A stretch of 64,000 nt of DNA from Emmonsiellopsis sp. PD_33 (lineage: Eukaryota; Ascomycota; Eurotiomycetes; Onygenales; Ajellomycetaceae): contig JANTQF010000030.1 in assembly GCA_032988165.1 (NCBI GenBank), positions 142,214 to 206,213 on the forward strand. Direction: 5' to 3'. The notes beneath the pieces are model-generated. The model made no database searches. It was not told where the DNA came from and saw only the letters and a program-made list of their open reading frames with translations. The translations under genes were made by a program, and so were the position numbers. This document shows positions 1 through 12,200 of this stretch, piece after piece; the first letter of the stretch is position 1, and every line of letters starts with the position of its first letter.

Positions 1-43
1 TGGAATTGCTAACGAGAAAAACTACTTTTTTTCGACAGCCTAG

Positions 44-293
44 GGATAGATCGCACATATGGGATAACGGGGGGTCTGTTCCAGAACAGAGCGATTATGT
101 TGTTACGACGATTTTATATCCAAGAGAATGAAAGAGGTGAGAAAATAGTGCACACCGCTTGTATTTTAGAGAAATCTCTGGACTAATACTGAATCTAGCT
201 CCTGATCCGAAACCAAAAAAGGATCGCGAGTTGAAGGACATTTTTGGCGACGATGACGATTCTGGAATGCCTGGAACGTTGCTTATGCCTTGA
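44..293 (+). CDS. 3' terminal exons of an unidentified gene (partial)
   Basis: I infer the last two coding exons of a plus-strand gene that begins before the window. A pyrimidine tract and TAG acceptor end at 43. An open frame then runs to 136, followed by a GTGAGA donor, a 62-nt intron and a CTAG acceptor at 198. The final exon runs 199-293 and stops with TGA. The joined frame is hydrophilic and charged; its C-terminus contains the acidic stretch IFGDDDDSGMPG after a Lys/Arg-rich segment. I do not recognise the family. The gene is tail to tail with the complex I gene that ends at 523. Support is the matching splice phase and the protein-like composition only. Confidence 0.45.
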
Positions 294-522
294 AATCCAA
301 TTCCATGGCACAGTTTGCAGACAGAGCTTTGCAGCAGCCGCGTTCCGTTTATTCGTTTGAAAGGAGTATGAAATTTTGAACCGTGATCTGCTGTAGAGAT
401 ATATACATTTTTTTTCTCAGAGGCAGAAAAAAGACACCGAGACAAGGCATGGAATGTTGAGAATAATTCCACAGGACGCGAGAGGACGAGGGAGACTAAA
501 ACATGGGATTCTATGACGATCC

Positions 523-1316
523 TCAACGCTCGAGTTCCCGTTCCAGTTCCCGCTCCGCTTGTTGATAATACTTGGCGGTATCAACACCATGCTAGAAACG
601 GATAAAATTAGCTAGAGTTCAGCTCAAAAAATATCAAAAAGCCAGGGGAATCATACCTGGTTGTGATTCACAAAGTTGAACCAAGGAATGACGTGGATAA
701 GCAGGGAGGAGTATCGCGAATTGCGGGCAGCGACGCCCTGCATATAAGGCGAGAGACCCGATTCTCCGTACAGGGGTTCTCCTTTCTTAACCTTGTCGAC
801 CATTTCACGCATATCCATATTTACCTCCCGCGAGTTTTCCGTGAAGCCGTAGAAGCGCTCTGGTAAATAGAGAGCAATTAGTGGGGTATCCAGCAAGCCA
901 ATGAAGGAATTGTAACAACATACTGCACGATGTGCTATATAGGGTGAGTACTCCTGTTATCAGACCAATTGCGGTCGCCAGTCGCATGGCTCGGCCATAT
1001 GTTCCTTTGGATGCGTTGACGGGATGATATCGCTCCAAGAGGTGAAAGAGCACCGGGGACACGGCGCCCGCAGCGGCTGCCGTGGCATAGTCGGACGGCC
1101 GGGCGTATCCGAAAACTCGCTTTACATGACTGTGGCTAGTGTTAGAAGGATGGTCTCGATAATTGGGGACCGATTGGGGTCATACGGATCTGTATCGATC
1201 ACCTAAAGGATCATTGTTAGCAAAGCACAACACCGGAAAGGATTGGGAATGCATACTGGGTAGTCGGTTTTGATTACTCTTGGCGGCACAAGCGGCCGGC
1301 CGTGATCGGTGGCCAT
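523..1316 (-). CDS. NUXM: NADH:ubiquinone oxidoreductase (complex I) 21 kDa subunit, NUXM type
   Basis: This is an accessory subunit of mitochondrial complex I in the inner membrane, found in fungi and some other eukaryotes but not in mammals. Five exons are visible by splice sites and phase: 1316-1257, 1202-1186, 1129-924, 859-657 and 591-523. They join into 184 residues, close to the family's usual size of about 200. Recognisable family blocks are an N-terminal VIDTDPHVKRVFGYARPSDY segment, two hydrophobic stretches, RFYGFTENSREV, MREMVDKVKKGEPLYGES and the C-terminal HGVDTAKYYQQAERELE. The 17-nt second exon is unusually small but is required for the frame. The start ATG at 1316 gives a short mitochondrial-type N-terminus. 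It is divergent from csm3 and shares its 345-bp promoter. Confidence 0.88.
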
Positions 1317-1661
1317 GTTGAAGATCGAATTGACCAGAGGTGTAGGTTGGTGTTTGGAATTGAACGATGTCGTTCTGGGATTCGTTTCTCGTCGTCCGGT
1401 TTGACGTTGAGCTCCAACTCGTGACATTCGACCACGTGACTTTAGTTTGATTCACGTGACCACATGGGCCGCATCGCGTCTCCGTCGCGTCTTCCTAGCT
1501 TAATTGAACACAACTTCTGAGCCCAGTTGACGTCCTGGCCGAGAACAATTCCGCCCACTCTACATCCAAAGCCAACCTTACTCGAGTGAAACCCCACGTT
1601 TCTCAGCTGTCATCGCATCATCTCAATTAGAAGCTCACAAACCGACCAGTTGAGAAACAAC
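1317..1661. promoter_or_regulatory. Shared divergent promoter with paired CACGTG boxes
   Basis: This 345-bp spacer separates the start codons of the complex I subunit (leftward) and csm3 (rightward). Two perfect CACGTG E-boxes lie at 1433-1438 and 1453-1458, each followed by AC and 20 bp apart. Such boxes bind bHLH factors (Cbf1, SREBP or USF type) in fungi; which factor acts here cannot be told from sequence. The csm3 side is CT-rich, as is usual for fungal leaders. No TATA box is obvious. Confidence 0.45.
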
Positions 1662-2757
1662 ATGCAGCGAAACCAAACGGACAGAGAACCTGATACTAGT
1701 GTCGATGACTTGTTCGATTATGATGCCGGTCTCGATGAGATCCTCGGAGGGATAGAGCAGAGCCAGCAAACCGATCCGTCAAACTCAGCGAAAAATGGCA
1801 ACGCAGGCGGAGCTGGGCTAGGTCTTGACGAAGAGATCAAGGTTGCGCCGAAGCGACAGCCCATTGCGAAATTAGACGAGACCCGGTACGTGAAGAAACG
1901 ATAATTAGGAACGATTTGGTCCTTCATTGTTTGGATAACCGGTTTGCTGAATATCATGATGTTTGCTTCTTTAGGTTACTATCCCAGCCTGGGATACCAA
2001 AACTCCGTAGAACAGCGAAGACGAAATTGAAGTTCAAGGGGAAAGGCCACGAGGTAATCCTTTTTATCTCTACTGTAGTCATCGTGGAACGTTTTTGCAT
2101 TAACATACTGTGCGTTACTTCTAGTTCTCTGACGCTTTGAGACTTCTAAACTTCTACCAACTCTGGCTCGACGATCTATATCCGCGCGCGAAATTTGCAG
2201 ACGGTCTAGCAATGATCGAGAAACTTGGCCATACGAAACGTATTCAGACTATGAGAAAGGAATGGATTGACGAAGGCAAACCACGATTATATGCCGACAA
2301 TAACGACACAAGCAATGATATCAGTCCAACACCTAATGCCGAAGGCACCCCACCTACAAATATCGAGAATGCCATTTCACCAAACGAAGAAGAAACAACC
2401 TCCCTCAACATCACCGTCCCAGTCCGAGACTCAAGAATACCCATTGAGAACCACAACGATCTAGGAGGAAATGAAATACCGTCGATATTCGGCGGGGGAG
2501 CAAAGGCCCCGGAACGCATTTTTGACGATGATGATGATCTCTTCGTTAGAGATGACCAGGATTTACTAGTAAACAACAATAAAGACGACCAAGATGTACC
2601 TGAAGGGGACGAACTGGACACCCTCTTAGCTGAGACTGCGGATATTAGCCCAGGAGCTGGTACTATGAGATCAAAAGACCCAGGCAACAAAGTGCCCCCT
2701 CCTGCTCCACAGGCTGCATTTGACGATTTGGACGCAATGGATGATTATGACTTTTAA
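1662..2757 (+). CDS. csm3: Replication fork protection component Csm3/Swi3 (TIPIN homologue)
   Basis: Csm3/Swi3 forms a heterodimer with Tof1/Swi1 that travels with the replisome, stabilises stalled forks and supports the S-phase checkpoint. Exons 1662-1885, 1975-2053 and 2125-2757 join into 311 residues. The Swi3 domain is recognisable from about residue 65 to 150: ARKRQPIAKLDE-like N-terminal flank, then GIPKLRRTAK, LKFKGKGHE, FSDALRLLNFYQLWLDDLYP, AKFADGLAMIEKLGH and MRKEWIDE. The C-terminal half is acidic and disordered, with a D/E-rich PERIFDDDDDLF motif and a final DDLDAMDDYDF. The start used is the ATG at 1662; the open frame extends upstream only through a non-ATG codon. It converges on the RCC1 gene. 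Confidence 0.9.
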
Positions 2758-3195
2758 GCGTTAGAATAGCATTGAATACTTTTGAATGATAATGATTTCC
2801 TTAACAAGAAGGGACATTGATCCAGGGCGAAAAAAGAACTAGAATTTCAATTAAGCGATGACGCATAGAATTACACCATGGCAAATAAAAGGGAAACCCA
2901 AGCAACCTAAAGAAAAGAGAAGAGAGAAAATGATGCTAATTAAGTTCCCGAGCGAAGATAGTCTAATAAATGTCAGATGAAAAAAGGATGATGAAAAAAA
3001 AAAGAGCAGTAATAAAATTAATACAGCACGAAGAACAAAACCGCATTTAAACACGCAAAGATCCTGCTTGATAGAAACAACACTAGAAATCAAAAACAAA
3101 ACTGAGAACTATGGCAAAAAAAAAAAAAAAACAGAATAACATGATAACTCCAGTCAACATTTTTTACCCAGAAAGCGAGAAAAATAATCAAAAAC
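2758..3195. other. Convergent 3' spacer
   Basis: This AT-rich 438-bp stretch lies between the stops of csm3 and RCC1 and holds several A-runs, including one of about 18 at 3115-3132. It is presumably the two 3' untranslated regions. I see no gene in it. Confidence 0.5.
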
Positions 3196-4905
3196 TTAGG
3201 CTCCGTTGGTCAGAGTTGCAACCTCAGTGAAAATCGAATATTGGCCACCCGCATCAGCCCCGTTCAAATGTTTGCCCCGCACAGCGGTGTTCTCCACGAT
3301 GGACGCGACCTCGATATCATCATCAGTTCCTTGACCCGTCTGATAGTTGGCAGAGAAACCCCAAGACCAGGCACGACCATCCTTGCCAATGGCGATAGAA
3401 TGCTCGCTTCCCGAGGCGATGTGGGCTGCATCAATGCCTGGAATAGCAGTTGGGGTAATAAGGATACGCGGCTTGTTCCTGTCATCGCGAATGATAGAGG
3501 ACTCAGGCAATGTATCGATTTTCAGGCCAGTCTGGTAGCCATCGAGACGACCGAAGACGAAAACTTCGCCGGTGCTCGCGAGAGCGAGCGAGTGGTGCGC
3601 GCCACCGCAGACCTGGGTGATGTTCTTGTCCTGCAGCGACTCGACCACGGCAGGGTGCAAGATGGCAGCCTCGTCGCCGCCAACTCCAAGGTCGATGCCG
3701 GTTTCGCCGTAGCTGTTCAGGCCCCAGGAGTAGACTTTGCCGGACTTGTGGATCGCGAAGGAATGGTAGGAGCCGGTGCCTAGGCCGACCATGTGTTTGG
3801 GGAGGCCAAATTCACGGGGTTGAAGGCCGTTGAGCTTATTGCGCTCGATGATGCGGCGGCCCAGTTGGTTCTGTTGGCCGGAACCCCAGGCGAAGACGGA
3901 ACCTTTATCATTGAGGGCGAGGACGTGATTGGCTCCGCAAGAGATGGCTTTGATTTTCTTAAGGTTGGGGATTAGGATTGGAGTTTTCTGGACTTTGATG
4001 TTGTGGTCGAACCCAAGGATGCCATCGTTGCCCTAAATAAACACATTTGTTTAGTATATTTCTTTTGGAGCGAAAATACTATGAAGTATCATAGAATAGA
4101 AAGAACTTACTCTAAATGTACCCCATCCATATACCAACCCATCATCAGTGAGCGCAAAAGACGCGCTATCACACGCAGCAACCTGGACAAAAACAGTGCC
4201 TTCTGGGAAAAAATCCGATGGAATAGCAGTTGGAGTTGTCTCGCGAGGATTCAGGCCGCTGCCCTCGTCAGAATCGGAGTCTGAATCTTCCCCATCCTCT
4301 TTGATATCCTTCATCCCACCCTCCCATGTGGTATCCCGTCCCAACGCGCCTTGGTCGTTGACACCCCAGGTCAGGATTTTGTTATCATGGGTGATGGCAA
4401 TGCAATGCATGCCTCCAGCAGCGACCTGAACCACACCCACTTTATCCGCGGGCAGGAGAGGGTTGAGACGCGGGCGCTTCACGTCAATGACATTTCTGCC
4501 GCTTCCAAGGCCGAGCTCGCCAGAACTGCCTTCGCCACAAACATATACGTTCAATCTCTTCGTAGGAACTTCATTGATGACGACTTTGGGCTTAACAACG
4601 GGGGCCTTGATGACGCGCGCCTTCTTGGGTTCACGCGCCTGGGACTCATCGGCAGCTGGAGCTTTGCGCTTTTTGGGCGCCTCAGTTTCGGCGGGCGAGG
4701 CGCTGTTCAGCTTGTCGTCTTTGGCCTTGACGAGCGGCTTTGCCTTCTTCGCGCCGGGCTTTGGGCCGGGTTTGCCTTTTGTGGCCGCGGCTTTGGTAGC
4801 TTGCTTCTTCGCAGCAGAGGGCGCTGTGTTTTTGGTTACGCCAGCTCTTGTCGAGGGCTTCGAGGCGGCGTTTGTCGCGGTGGACGCAGCCTTCCTGGGA
4901 GCCAT
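3196..4905 (-). CDS. RCC1: RCC1-type guanine nucleotide exchange factor for Ran
   Basis: RCC1 (yeast Srm1/Prp20, fission yeast Pim1) loads GTP on Ran at chromatin and so sets nuclear transport direction. Two exons, 4905-4111 and 4032-3196, join in phase 0 into 543 residues. The first ~115 residues are Lys/Ala/Pro-rich and basic, like the DNA- and importin-binding tail of the family. From about residue 120 there are repeated beta-propeller blades with the signatures VYVCGEGSSGELGLG, HCIAITHDNKILTWGVNDQG, FALTDDGLVYGWGTF, HVLALNDKGSVFAWG, HSFAIHKSGKVYSWG, HSLALASTGEVFVFG and HSIAIGKDGRAWSWG, giving seven blades as expected. An acidic insert (about residues 205-220) interrupts an early blade. 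A transposon inserted 219 bp upstream of the ATG. Confidence 0.93.
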
Positions 4906-5124
4906 CGCGAGGAATTGTGGATGGTGTGTAGGAGATAAAAGGAATAAACTATAGCGCGTAGGCGATGCAGAGGGAACTGGATAAGCTCTCTAGTCGAAAT
5001 GGCAAATAGCCAGAGGATCGAGTTGAAGAAGGGCGAGCCTCTTTGATGGGGAGTGTGTGTTGTTGTGGTTTTGGATATTTTGTGTTCCCTTTTTTTTTGT
5101 TTCTTGTTTGGTCTCAAGACACTA

Positions 5125-5170
5125 ATGTGACTCACCACCCAACGAACTCTTCCACCCAATGAACTCCGAT
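5125..5170 (+). repeat. Left terminal inverted repeat of the pogo-type element
   Basis: It begins directly after TA at 5123-5124 and pairs with the reverse complement of 18460-18505 with roughly seven mismatches by eye. It contains two near-direct copies of CCACCCAA followed by (T/C)GAACTC, which look like internal protein-binding repeats. Confidence 0.85.
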
Positions 5171-5294
5171 TTTTGCTCTATATAGACATTAATTTTCAAT
5201 GAAAACACCACAACACAATAAGATATTCAAATTAAATATTAAACATTAAAATTACATATAGAATAGCTCATATAAATATATATGATTAATTCAC

Positions 5295-5454
5295 TGTAAC
5301 TTGGTGAACTTGAGATAGAAATGTTGTGTAGAATAAGGTTGATTCTCTAGGTTCTTGGGCCATCTATAGGTATTTATACCAGGGGGGCCTGACTAAGCTA
5401 CATACATGACTAAGCTCATGGTCATTCCATGGTATGAAGTAGGAGTGTGTAACA
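5295..5454 (-). repeat. 3' LTR of the gypsy element
   Basis: 160 bp beginning TGTAAC and ending TGTAACA in plus-strand reading. It aligns without net gaps to 16182-16341; shared blocks include TGAACTTGAGATAGAAAT, AAGGTTGATTCTCTAGGTT and GGCCTGACTAAGCTA. Differences are mostly transitions. Confidence 0.88.
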
Positions 5455-8400
5455 AGTGCCTTCTTTTTGAAAAGCATATAATGCCCTCATTGTGGTAGTT
5501 TGAGGACTAACAAAACATGAGGGTCAACTGATGAAAAGATATAATAATGAAATGTAACATGATAGTAAATAATGTGCCTAGTGAAAATAAAAATAACTAT
5601 TACTATCTACTCTTATTTTAAGGCTATCTGTAGTAGTCTGCATGATGGCATGTAGCTGAGTTACTACAAGATGTGAAGATAATAAAGTATTTATAATGTG
5701 ACTAATTGCTACTTATTTATAGTATATTCTCTAAGGTTTTCTTTAAGTCTGTCCTTATCCATGCAGCACATTTCATAGTAGTTTATTTCTTATCTCTTAA
5801 TAACTTCAAGGATCTCCTCTGCTTTCTTTTCTTCAAAGCCTAGTAGCTTGATGAGGTGTTGTGTCACATGATAATAGATAAGTATAGAGTCTTATTTAAG
5901 TACTATATTAAGAGTCTTAAGGCTGGTAAAGAGAGTTTATATGAACTTAACTAAATAATTGTAGATGTGATTAATGAGACTATCAATAGCTATATATAAT
6001 TTATTATTAGGTAATTCTTGCATATTATTATACTGCATTTCTATACTGAATCACTTGTTGAGTATTACCAGAATATCTATAGGTTCAATATTATGTAAGT
6101 ACATTAAATATAGTGCTACTCTAAAGTTATCTAGTACATTTAAGAGTCTTTCTAGTGTTATTACTGATTCCTGCAACCACTCAACCTCCTATTTAATGCA
6201 CTGTGTTATTATTTTTTTGATTATATAGAATGTAACTTCTTTTTCATTTTAGTAACCTATTAAGATATTTACTTCTTTCTTATTAATCTTGCACAGCTAA
6301 GTAATGCATTGTGTTGCTTGCCTGCAGTTTTTATTAGTATTTAAAGTCTCTAGTATCTTCATGTGCTGTATCTTTACTGCCTGTCTGTAATCTTTATTAG
6401 TGTTAGAAGTCTCTAGTATCTTTATATGCTACATCTGAATTGCTTTCTGATGACTAAGTAGGTTTCTGATCACTTTCTATCTGATATTGATGTTTATGGC
6501 TATAATGTGATTATATGAAATGCCCAGGTTACTTCATTCTCAGACAAAATTTATAGTGTTATAGAGCTGAATGTTGTCTAACATGATAACTACTTTAATT
6601 ACTTATTTTACTTCAGAAGAGTAAAGCTGTGATATTTCTTATATAGGGGGAGAACTTAACTAACTAATTTTATTATTTATATTTCCATTTATAGGCTTCT
6701 TTTGGATAAGCTATCAATTCTGAGGCTTAAAGATATTATCTAAATCATTGAGTTTTTACAGGGCTCTTCATAGTTATATATCTATTATGATAAACATGTC
6801 ATGGAATGTAGTGCTGAATGCATGTAGAGTTTTAACTATAGCTTATATCTTATATTATTTTAATTAGTATAATTTTATAATATATTTAACAGTATTTTCT
6901 TGTATGTGTGTGTCTTTATCAGCAGCACTGAATGTTCCAGTTATATGTATATTCTTTATGAGGTTGCTAAGTTACTTCCATTGTTATTCTATAATATCTA
7001 TAACTATATAGTATAGTTTCTGATTGCTTATATTAGTCATCTTATTGTATAGAGTGTCTATAGATTTTCAGTTATCTATCATGTCACACACTACTCATAC
7101 TTTCATATTGTATAGAGTTATGACATGTCAGATTGCTTCCTTACTTCTCTTAGTGACATATAATATAGAGGCCTCTATAACAACTGTAGAAGTCTCCTTA
7201 GTAGTTTTATAGCTCTCTGGTTGTAGGGATGGAGTTTCATTGCAAGTCTGATGAACATTCAAGAAGGCACTAATATTAATGAAGTTATTATTATTAATCT
7301 ATTCTTTATTATTAGCATTCTCTGGTATGTCTGCTGATTCATCAGTCATAACTTAATCATTATTCTATAGGTATTTAAGGATTTTAGTCTCTATATAGTT
7401 AAGTCTCTAAGTTAGGATGTACATTGCAAGAGGGCATTCAATGTGGAAGAATCAAGTTTGCTTAATTTACTTCTAGTAGTTTTAATAGTAGAGGTCATTT
7501 ACAGTGTTTATAATGTCTTACTCTATTATGCCTGGTGGGAAGATCATAATATTCTAATATTCTCATTCATTCAGTAGAATATCAATTTCTTAGTTTCATA
7601 TTATAGCTCTTTAATTCTATAGGTAAATATATTACTTCTCATCTGTGATATACTTATCTACCTTGTATTTACTCTGTATGTTTAGTATAACTTACTAACA
7701 TACTTTTCTGGTTGCATATGCATTATTATATCTGATCTTACTCTTACTAAGGTGTTTTCCAAGAAAATTGCACACTTCATAATTAGGATTATAGGAGGTA
7801 TTTCTGAGGAAGATAGGTTCATTTATATTATTAACTACTTTAACATTGCTCATCTTATTATCCTTATTCTATTTATCTTTTATCCCATTAATTATCATTC
7901 TAATCTTAATCTTTAGGTGTTTTACTTATAGTTCTGACAGGGGTTCTTTTAGCTCAGGGCTCTGGAAGTCCCAGCCTTTTTCTGAGTCAACTCATATTTT
8001 TAGGATCAAAAATCATAAAGAGTTCTCAGTGATGAAGAGTATTAAAGTTGTATTCTCTTTCTCTATCTATCTTACTTTATAATCTTTCTGTTAGAGGACT
8101 AGTCTATTATTATGAAGTGTCTGACTGTGTCTCTAGTTTTTTAAGCTAGTAATAATAGTTTGCAGAGCTAGAACTAACATTGTATTGATAACTGTGATGA
8201 GAAATCTGTGATATTTCATATTCATAATAAGTATGTCTATTTCTCAGTCTGGGTAATTTAATACTTTAAGTGTCTGTTTTGCTTGTTTCTTATCTGCCTT
8301 CTTATTTATTATTCTTTATTTTCCTTTTGTGTCACCAGCCCTGCCTACAGAGGAGCTATCACTGATGTTGAGGTTTGCAAGATTTATTATACTAACTGAG

Positions 8401-8571
8401 AAGTTAGTAGATGACTGAAGTGTTTAGTATATCTTTCTAGAAGTCTTTACTAATATGAGGAGTATACTAGTAGGTCTATATTACTTTATAATCTTAGATG
8501 TAGAGGCCTTTTTATCTCTGATCTTCTTAGCTCTATCTTTATCATTATTTTTATCACTGTGGGGTGCCATG
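5455..8571 (-). pseudogene. Additional degenerate reading frame downstream of the chromodomain
   Basis: A minus-strand frame opens with ATG at 8571 (MAPHSDKNNDKDRAKK) and stays in one register for at least 2 kb, interrupted only by stops of the kind created by C-to-T or G-to-A change. The start is basic and Lys-rich. It includes a 21-residue tandem repeat (HMKILET..NTNK..CRQA) at about 6313-6437, encoded by a 63-bp DNA duplication. The frame becomes hard to follow below about 6200. It lies between the chromodomain and the 3' LTR, where env-like or other additional ORFs are found in some retroelements. I see no transmembrane pattern or known domain and assign no function. Confidence 0.5.
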
Positions 8572-9249
8572 GTGATTTTGCATCTTATGGCATGAAGGTA
8601 GATATGCAAGTGTAAGTGAATAGATATAGAAAGAAGTAATTTTAAGTAGATTATAGTAGGATTCTGTGTGTGAGATTAGTGAAGTATTATTAGTAAATTC
8701 ATCATAGTAATGATTGTAAATGTCTATAGCTTCTAAAGACTGAGATCTTTAATGCCATGAGAAGTCCCTATATTTAGTGAATGTTTATTTTAAAACTCAT
8801 TATGGGGATAATATTTACCATGGAAAGTCCATAGCTTTCAGTAGATTTCTAAGTGGGATGGGATTCATTACATGCAGTGAATATAATGAAGATGATGGTA
8901 GTGTGCAGTAAATATATATCAGAGTTTGAGTGAACTGATGAGATAATATCATTATGAATATAAATGTATAAGTACATAAGAATACTATCTATACAAGCTA
9001 ATGTAATAATGAGGTGATGGAGATTCCATGAAATAAAGAACTCAATTAGGTAATAAAGATGTTAACATCATATAGAGGTATGAAATATCTGTGGCTAGTA
9101 ATTGCATGTTCTCCTTTCTAATTCATATTTTGTGAATGTTAAAGCACTTTTGGGGTTCTTTCAGGTTTTTAGATAGCTAAGCTACTACCTTTACAGGGCA
9201 GCCTTATTAGCATATAATCAACAGTGATGTAGATTTTTATCTATTGTGC

Positions 9250-12200
9250 TTATATTATTAGATTAGCTCCTTTACATTTTAGAGGGTATGCTCAGAGTAT
9301 CATCTATCTTTCTCTGGGCTGTAGCCCTTCCACCTTATAAGATATTTAATCTTATTACTACATTTAAGAGTCTTTATTTATTTTACTATTATTTTTTCTA
9401 TCTTATATAATTTCTATTCATCTAAATCTCCCTCCATTGTAACAGGGCCCAGTATTAGTAGAGTGCAGCCATAAAGGTCTTCCTCCTGTGGGGCAGGTTC
9501 CAGGTAAGCAATGAATATCATGAGGTGTATGCAGAAATATGCTGAGAGGTCTAGAAGGTAGATAAGGCTATTAACTTAATAATAGATTGTGAAAGAGCCT
9601 GCATACTAAGAGGTGAACTTGCTATAAGTCTGAAGTAGTAGTATGTTATATTTTTTGCTAATTCAGAGAAGTACTCTATCATCTGTAGCAAAGAATCTAG
9701 GTGTATACTTCTTATTATAATACTTCTTTATGAATATTACTGCAGTGTGAAGTGCCTCATTTGCATTAAGATAGCTGGAGAAATCTTAGGGGCTCTAATC
9801 TTAAAATACTCATGCTAGTTAGAGTAGATTTTTAAGCTTTTAATTATACATATATTAGTGGGAAGATATTTCTATTACTGACACTATAGTACTATTAAAG
9901 AGTATTTGAAGTGAGAGAGCTGAGTTCTCCCATTCTCATGAATCTTTCAGGGCTGTAATTATATGTCTGAGGGTAATTTCATACATCTGATTTATGATCT
10001 CTGACTGGCCATCTACTTGAGGGTAGTAAGCTATGGTGTATAGAAGATTTACCTCTAGAGACTTAAAGATTATTATCTAGAATTTACTGAGAAACTTCTT
10101 ATCTCTATCTGAGATAATATAAGATAGAGTACCTCAGTCACTTATTATTAACTACTTTATAAATAGCTTGGCCCAGAATTCTACATCCTAATCTTGATGT
10201 TCTGGGATAAAGGCTATCCTCTTGCTTGCCTTACAAGTGATCATCATGCTGGCATTAAATTGGCCCTTAGGAAGACTAAGAATAATATTAATTATAATGA
10301 TATAAAATAGAGATAGCTCTATAATGATTGGCTGAAATACATTATATGACTTATAACAATAAGTAGCATTCTGTAGGCAGCTGAGACAGTGATAAATGTA
10401 TTCCTTAATAAGATGAGACTTCTTATAGATGAATAATCTATTCAGCTTCTTTATAATTTACTGAGGTCTGAGGTGTGCATCTGAATGTATGATCTTAATA
10501 ATGTTACTAATAAGTAATTAGGGGATGCAGAGCTGTGCAGTATCATCATGATTATAATACAGTAGATTGTTGTTAGAGTTGACATGATATGACAACCTAG
10601 TCTAATTTTCCTTAGACAGTACACTGTTTGCCTTTATGACTTCTAGGATTATAGCCAGTCTTGAGTCTTGCTGGTAGGCATTGAGGAGTCTTTATTAGAA
10701 TTATAAGAACATTATAATTACTATTACTATATAATTCACTAGAAATGTGTCTATAGCCTTTACAGTCAGATCTTTCAGGGGCTCATTCTGATCTATAGGC
10801 ACATCTAACTGTAATCAAGACAGGGCATCTAGAACAATGTGTGTGCAGCCAGATTTATAAAATATCTATAGGTTGAATCACTGTATGTACTAGACAGTCT
10901 GAATGAGCCTCAAGTTGAGCTTATTTATAAATGAGGTGATCAGTGAGGTCTATCTGATGATCTGAAGTATGGCTGAATAGTTGATGTATATAATCACTGG
11001 AAGTTCTATGACCTTAACTATATATTACATCTTTTTGAGCATCCAAATCAGACATATAATCTTTAGCTTAGTCAGTCAGTATTAGGTCTCTACTAACATC
11101 AGAATTTTGGAGAGAAATATAATTAGTTCTATTATTGTTAATGAAGATAGGGTCTCAAAGTCTAAGATTTTTTTATATTATATCTCCTTAAGAAAGGCTC
11201 ATTTCAGCTTTACATGGAATATCATTACTCCAAAGCCTCTCTATTTTGAGGCATTGATATCAAAGAAGAGGTATCACATATTATCATGATGCACCAGAAA
11301 CAGACCTTTAGCAAAAACTATCTATATATTCTTAAATGCCTTTTCCTTCTTTTCTGTAGACTTTCTAAGGGATGTTCAGGCAGAGAATTGAGTTCTTAAT
11401 CTATCTTTTACTGGAGCATCCTTAAGGAGCATTATTTTTCATGCCTGCAGGGGCTCTATATGATAGGCATAGAAAAATATATAGTTCCTTAGCTATCTTA
11501 TTGTGCTAAGATAGGTCTCTAGGTCCTTCAGATTTTTAAAGAATATGATTCTGGCTAGCATAGCAATACAATCCTCTATCAGTATGAGATCTAAGAATGA
11601 GACCTTATATCCTAACAGCCTGACTAAGAGGAAGCTAATAAATGCCTTTTTCAGGTTGATGATAATATTCTTCTTATAAAACAGAGTAAAGATTTTTCTA
11701 AGATACTTATCATACTTTTCCATGATAATATTAACTGCAACCAGGTTATTAATGTAGCAGCAGACAAACTTCTTAAATTTTTTAAGAAAGAGGTTAATCT
11801 TACACTATATATATATTAGTAAGTTTATATATCTTATTATAGTAACTGAAGGAATTTCTTGTCTGTAGTGCAACACAACTAATAGATATTATTAATAGTC
11901 ACAGTGGACTCTCTATTGATAGAAAAAACTTATATAATTAAGAATAATAATGTAGTGGTACCCTTTCACAGAGTTGATAACCTCTACCTACTATATCATT
12001 AAATATATATTAGGCTTAACTATCTTATTTAGCTCTCTAATGTTAATGATAGAGTGGCCTTTCCTCATGCCATTTACTTCTTTCCAAACTATAAATACTG
12101 GATATCCTAAGGGGATGTGGTCTGTTGCCCATTTCATGCATTCTTAGACATATAATTTATTAAATAATTTATCTATGACTTCATGGTTCTTCTGATCTAA

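Noticed and set aside
95..526. 143-codon minus-strand frame at the left edge
   Set aside because: Opposite the 3' exons of the plus-strand gene and in the 3' region of the complex I gene; no recognisable features.
4351..4938. Long plus-strand frames opposite RCC1
   Set aside because: Created by the GC-rich basic N-terminus of RCC1 on the other strand; no protein-like motifs.
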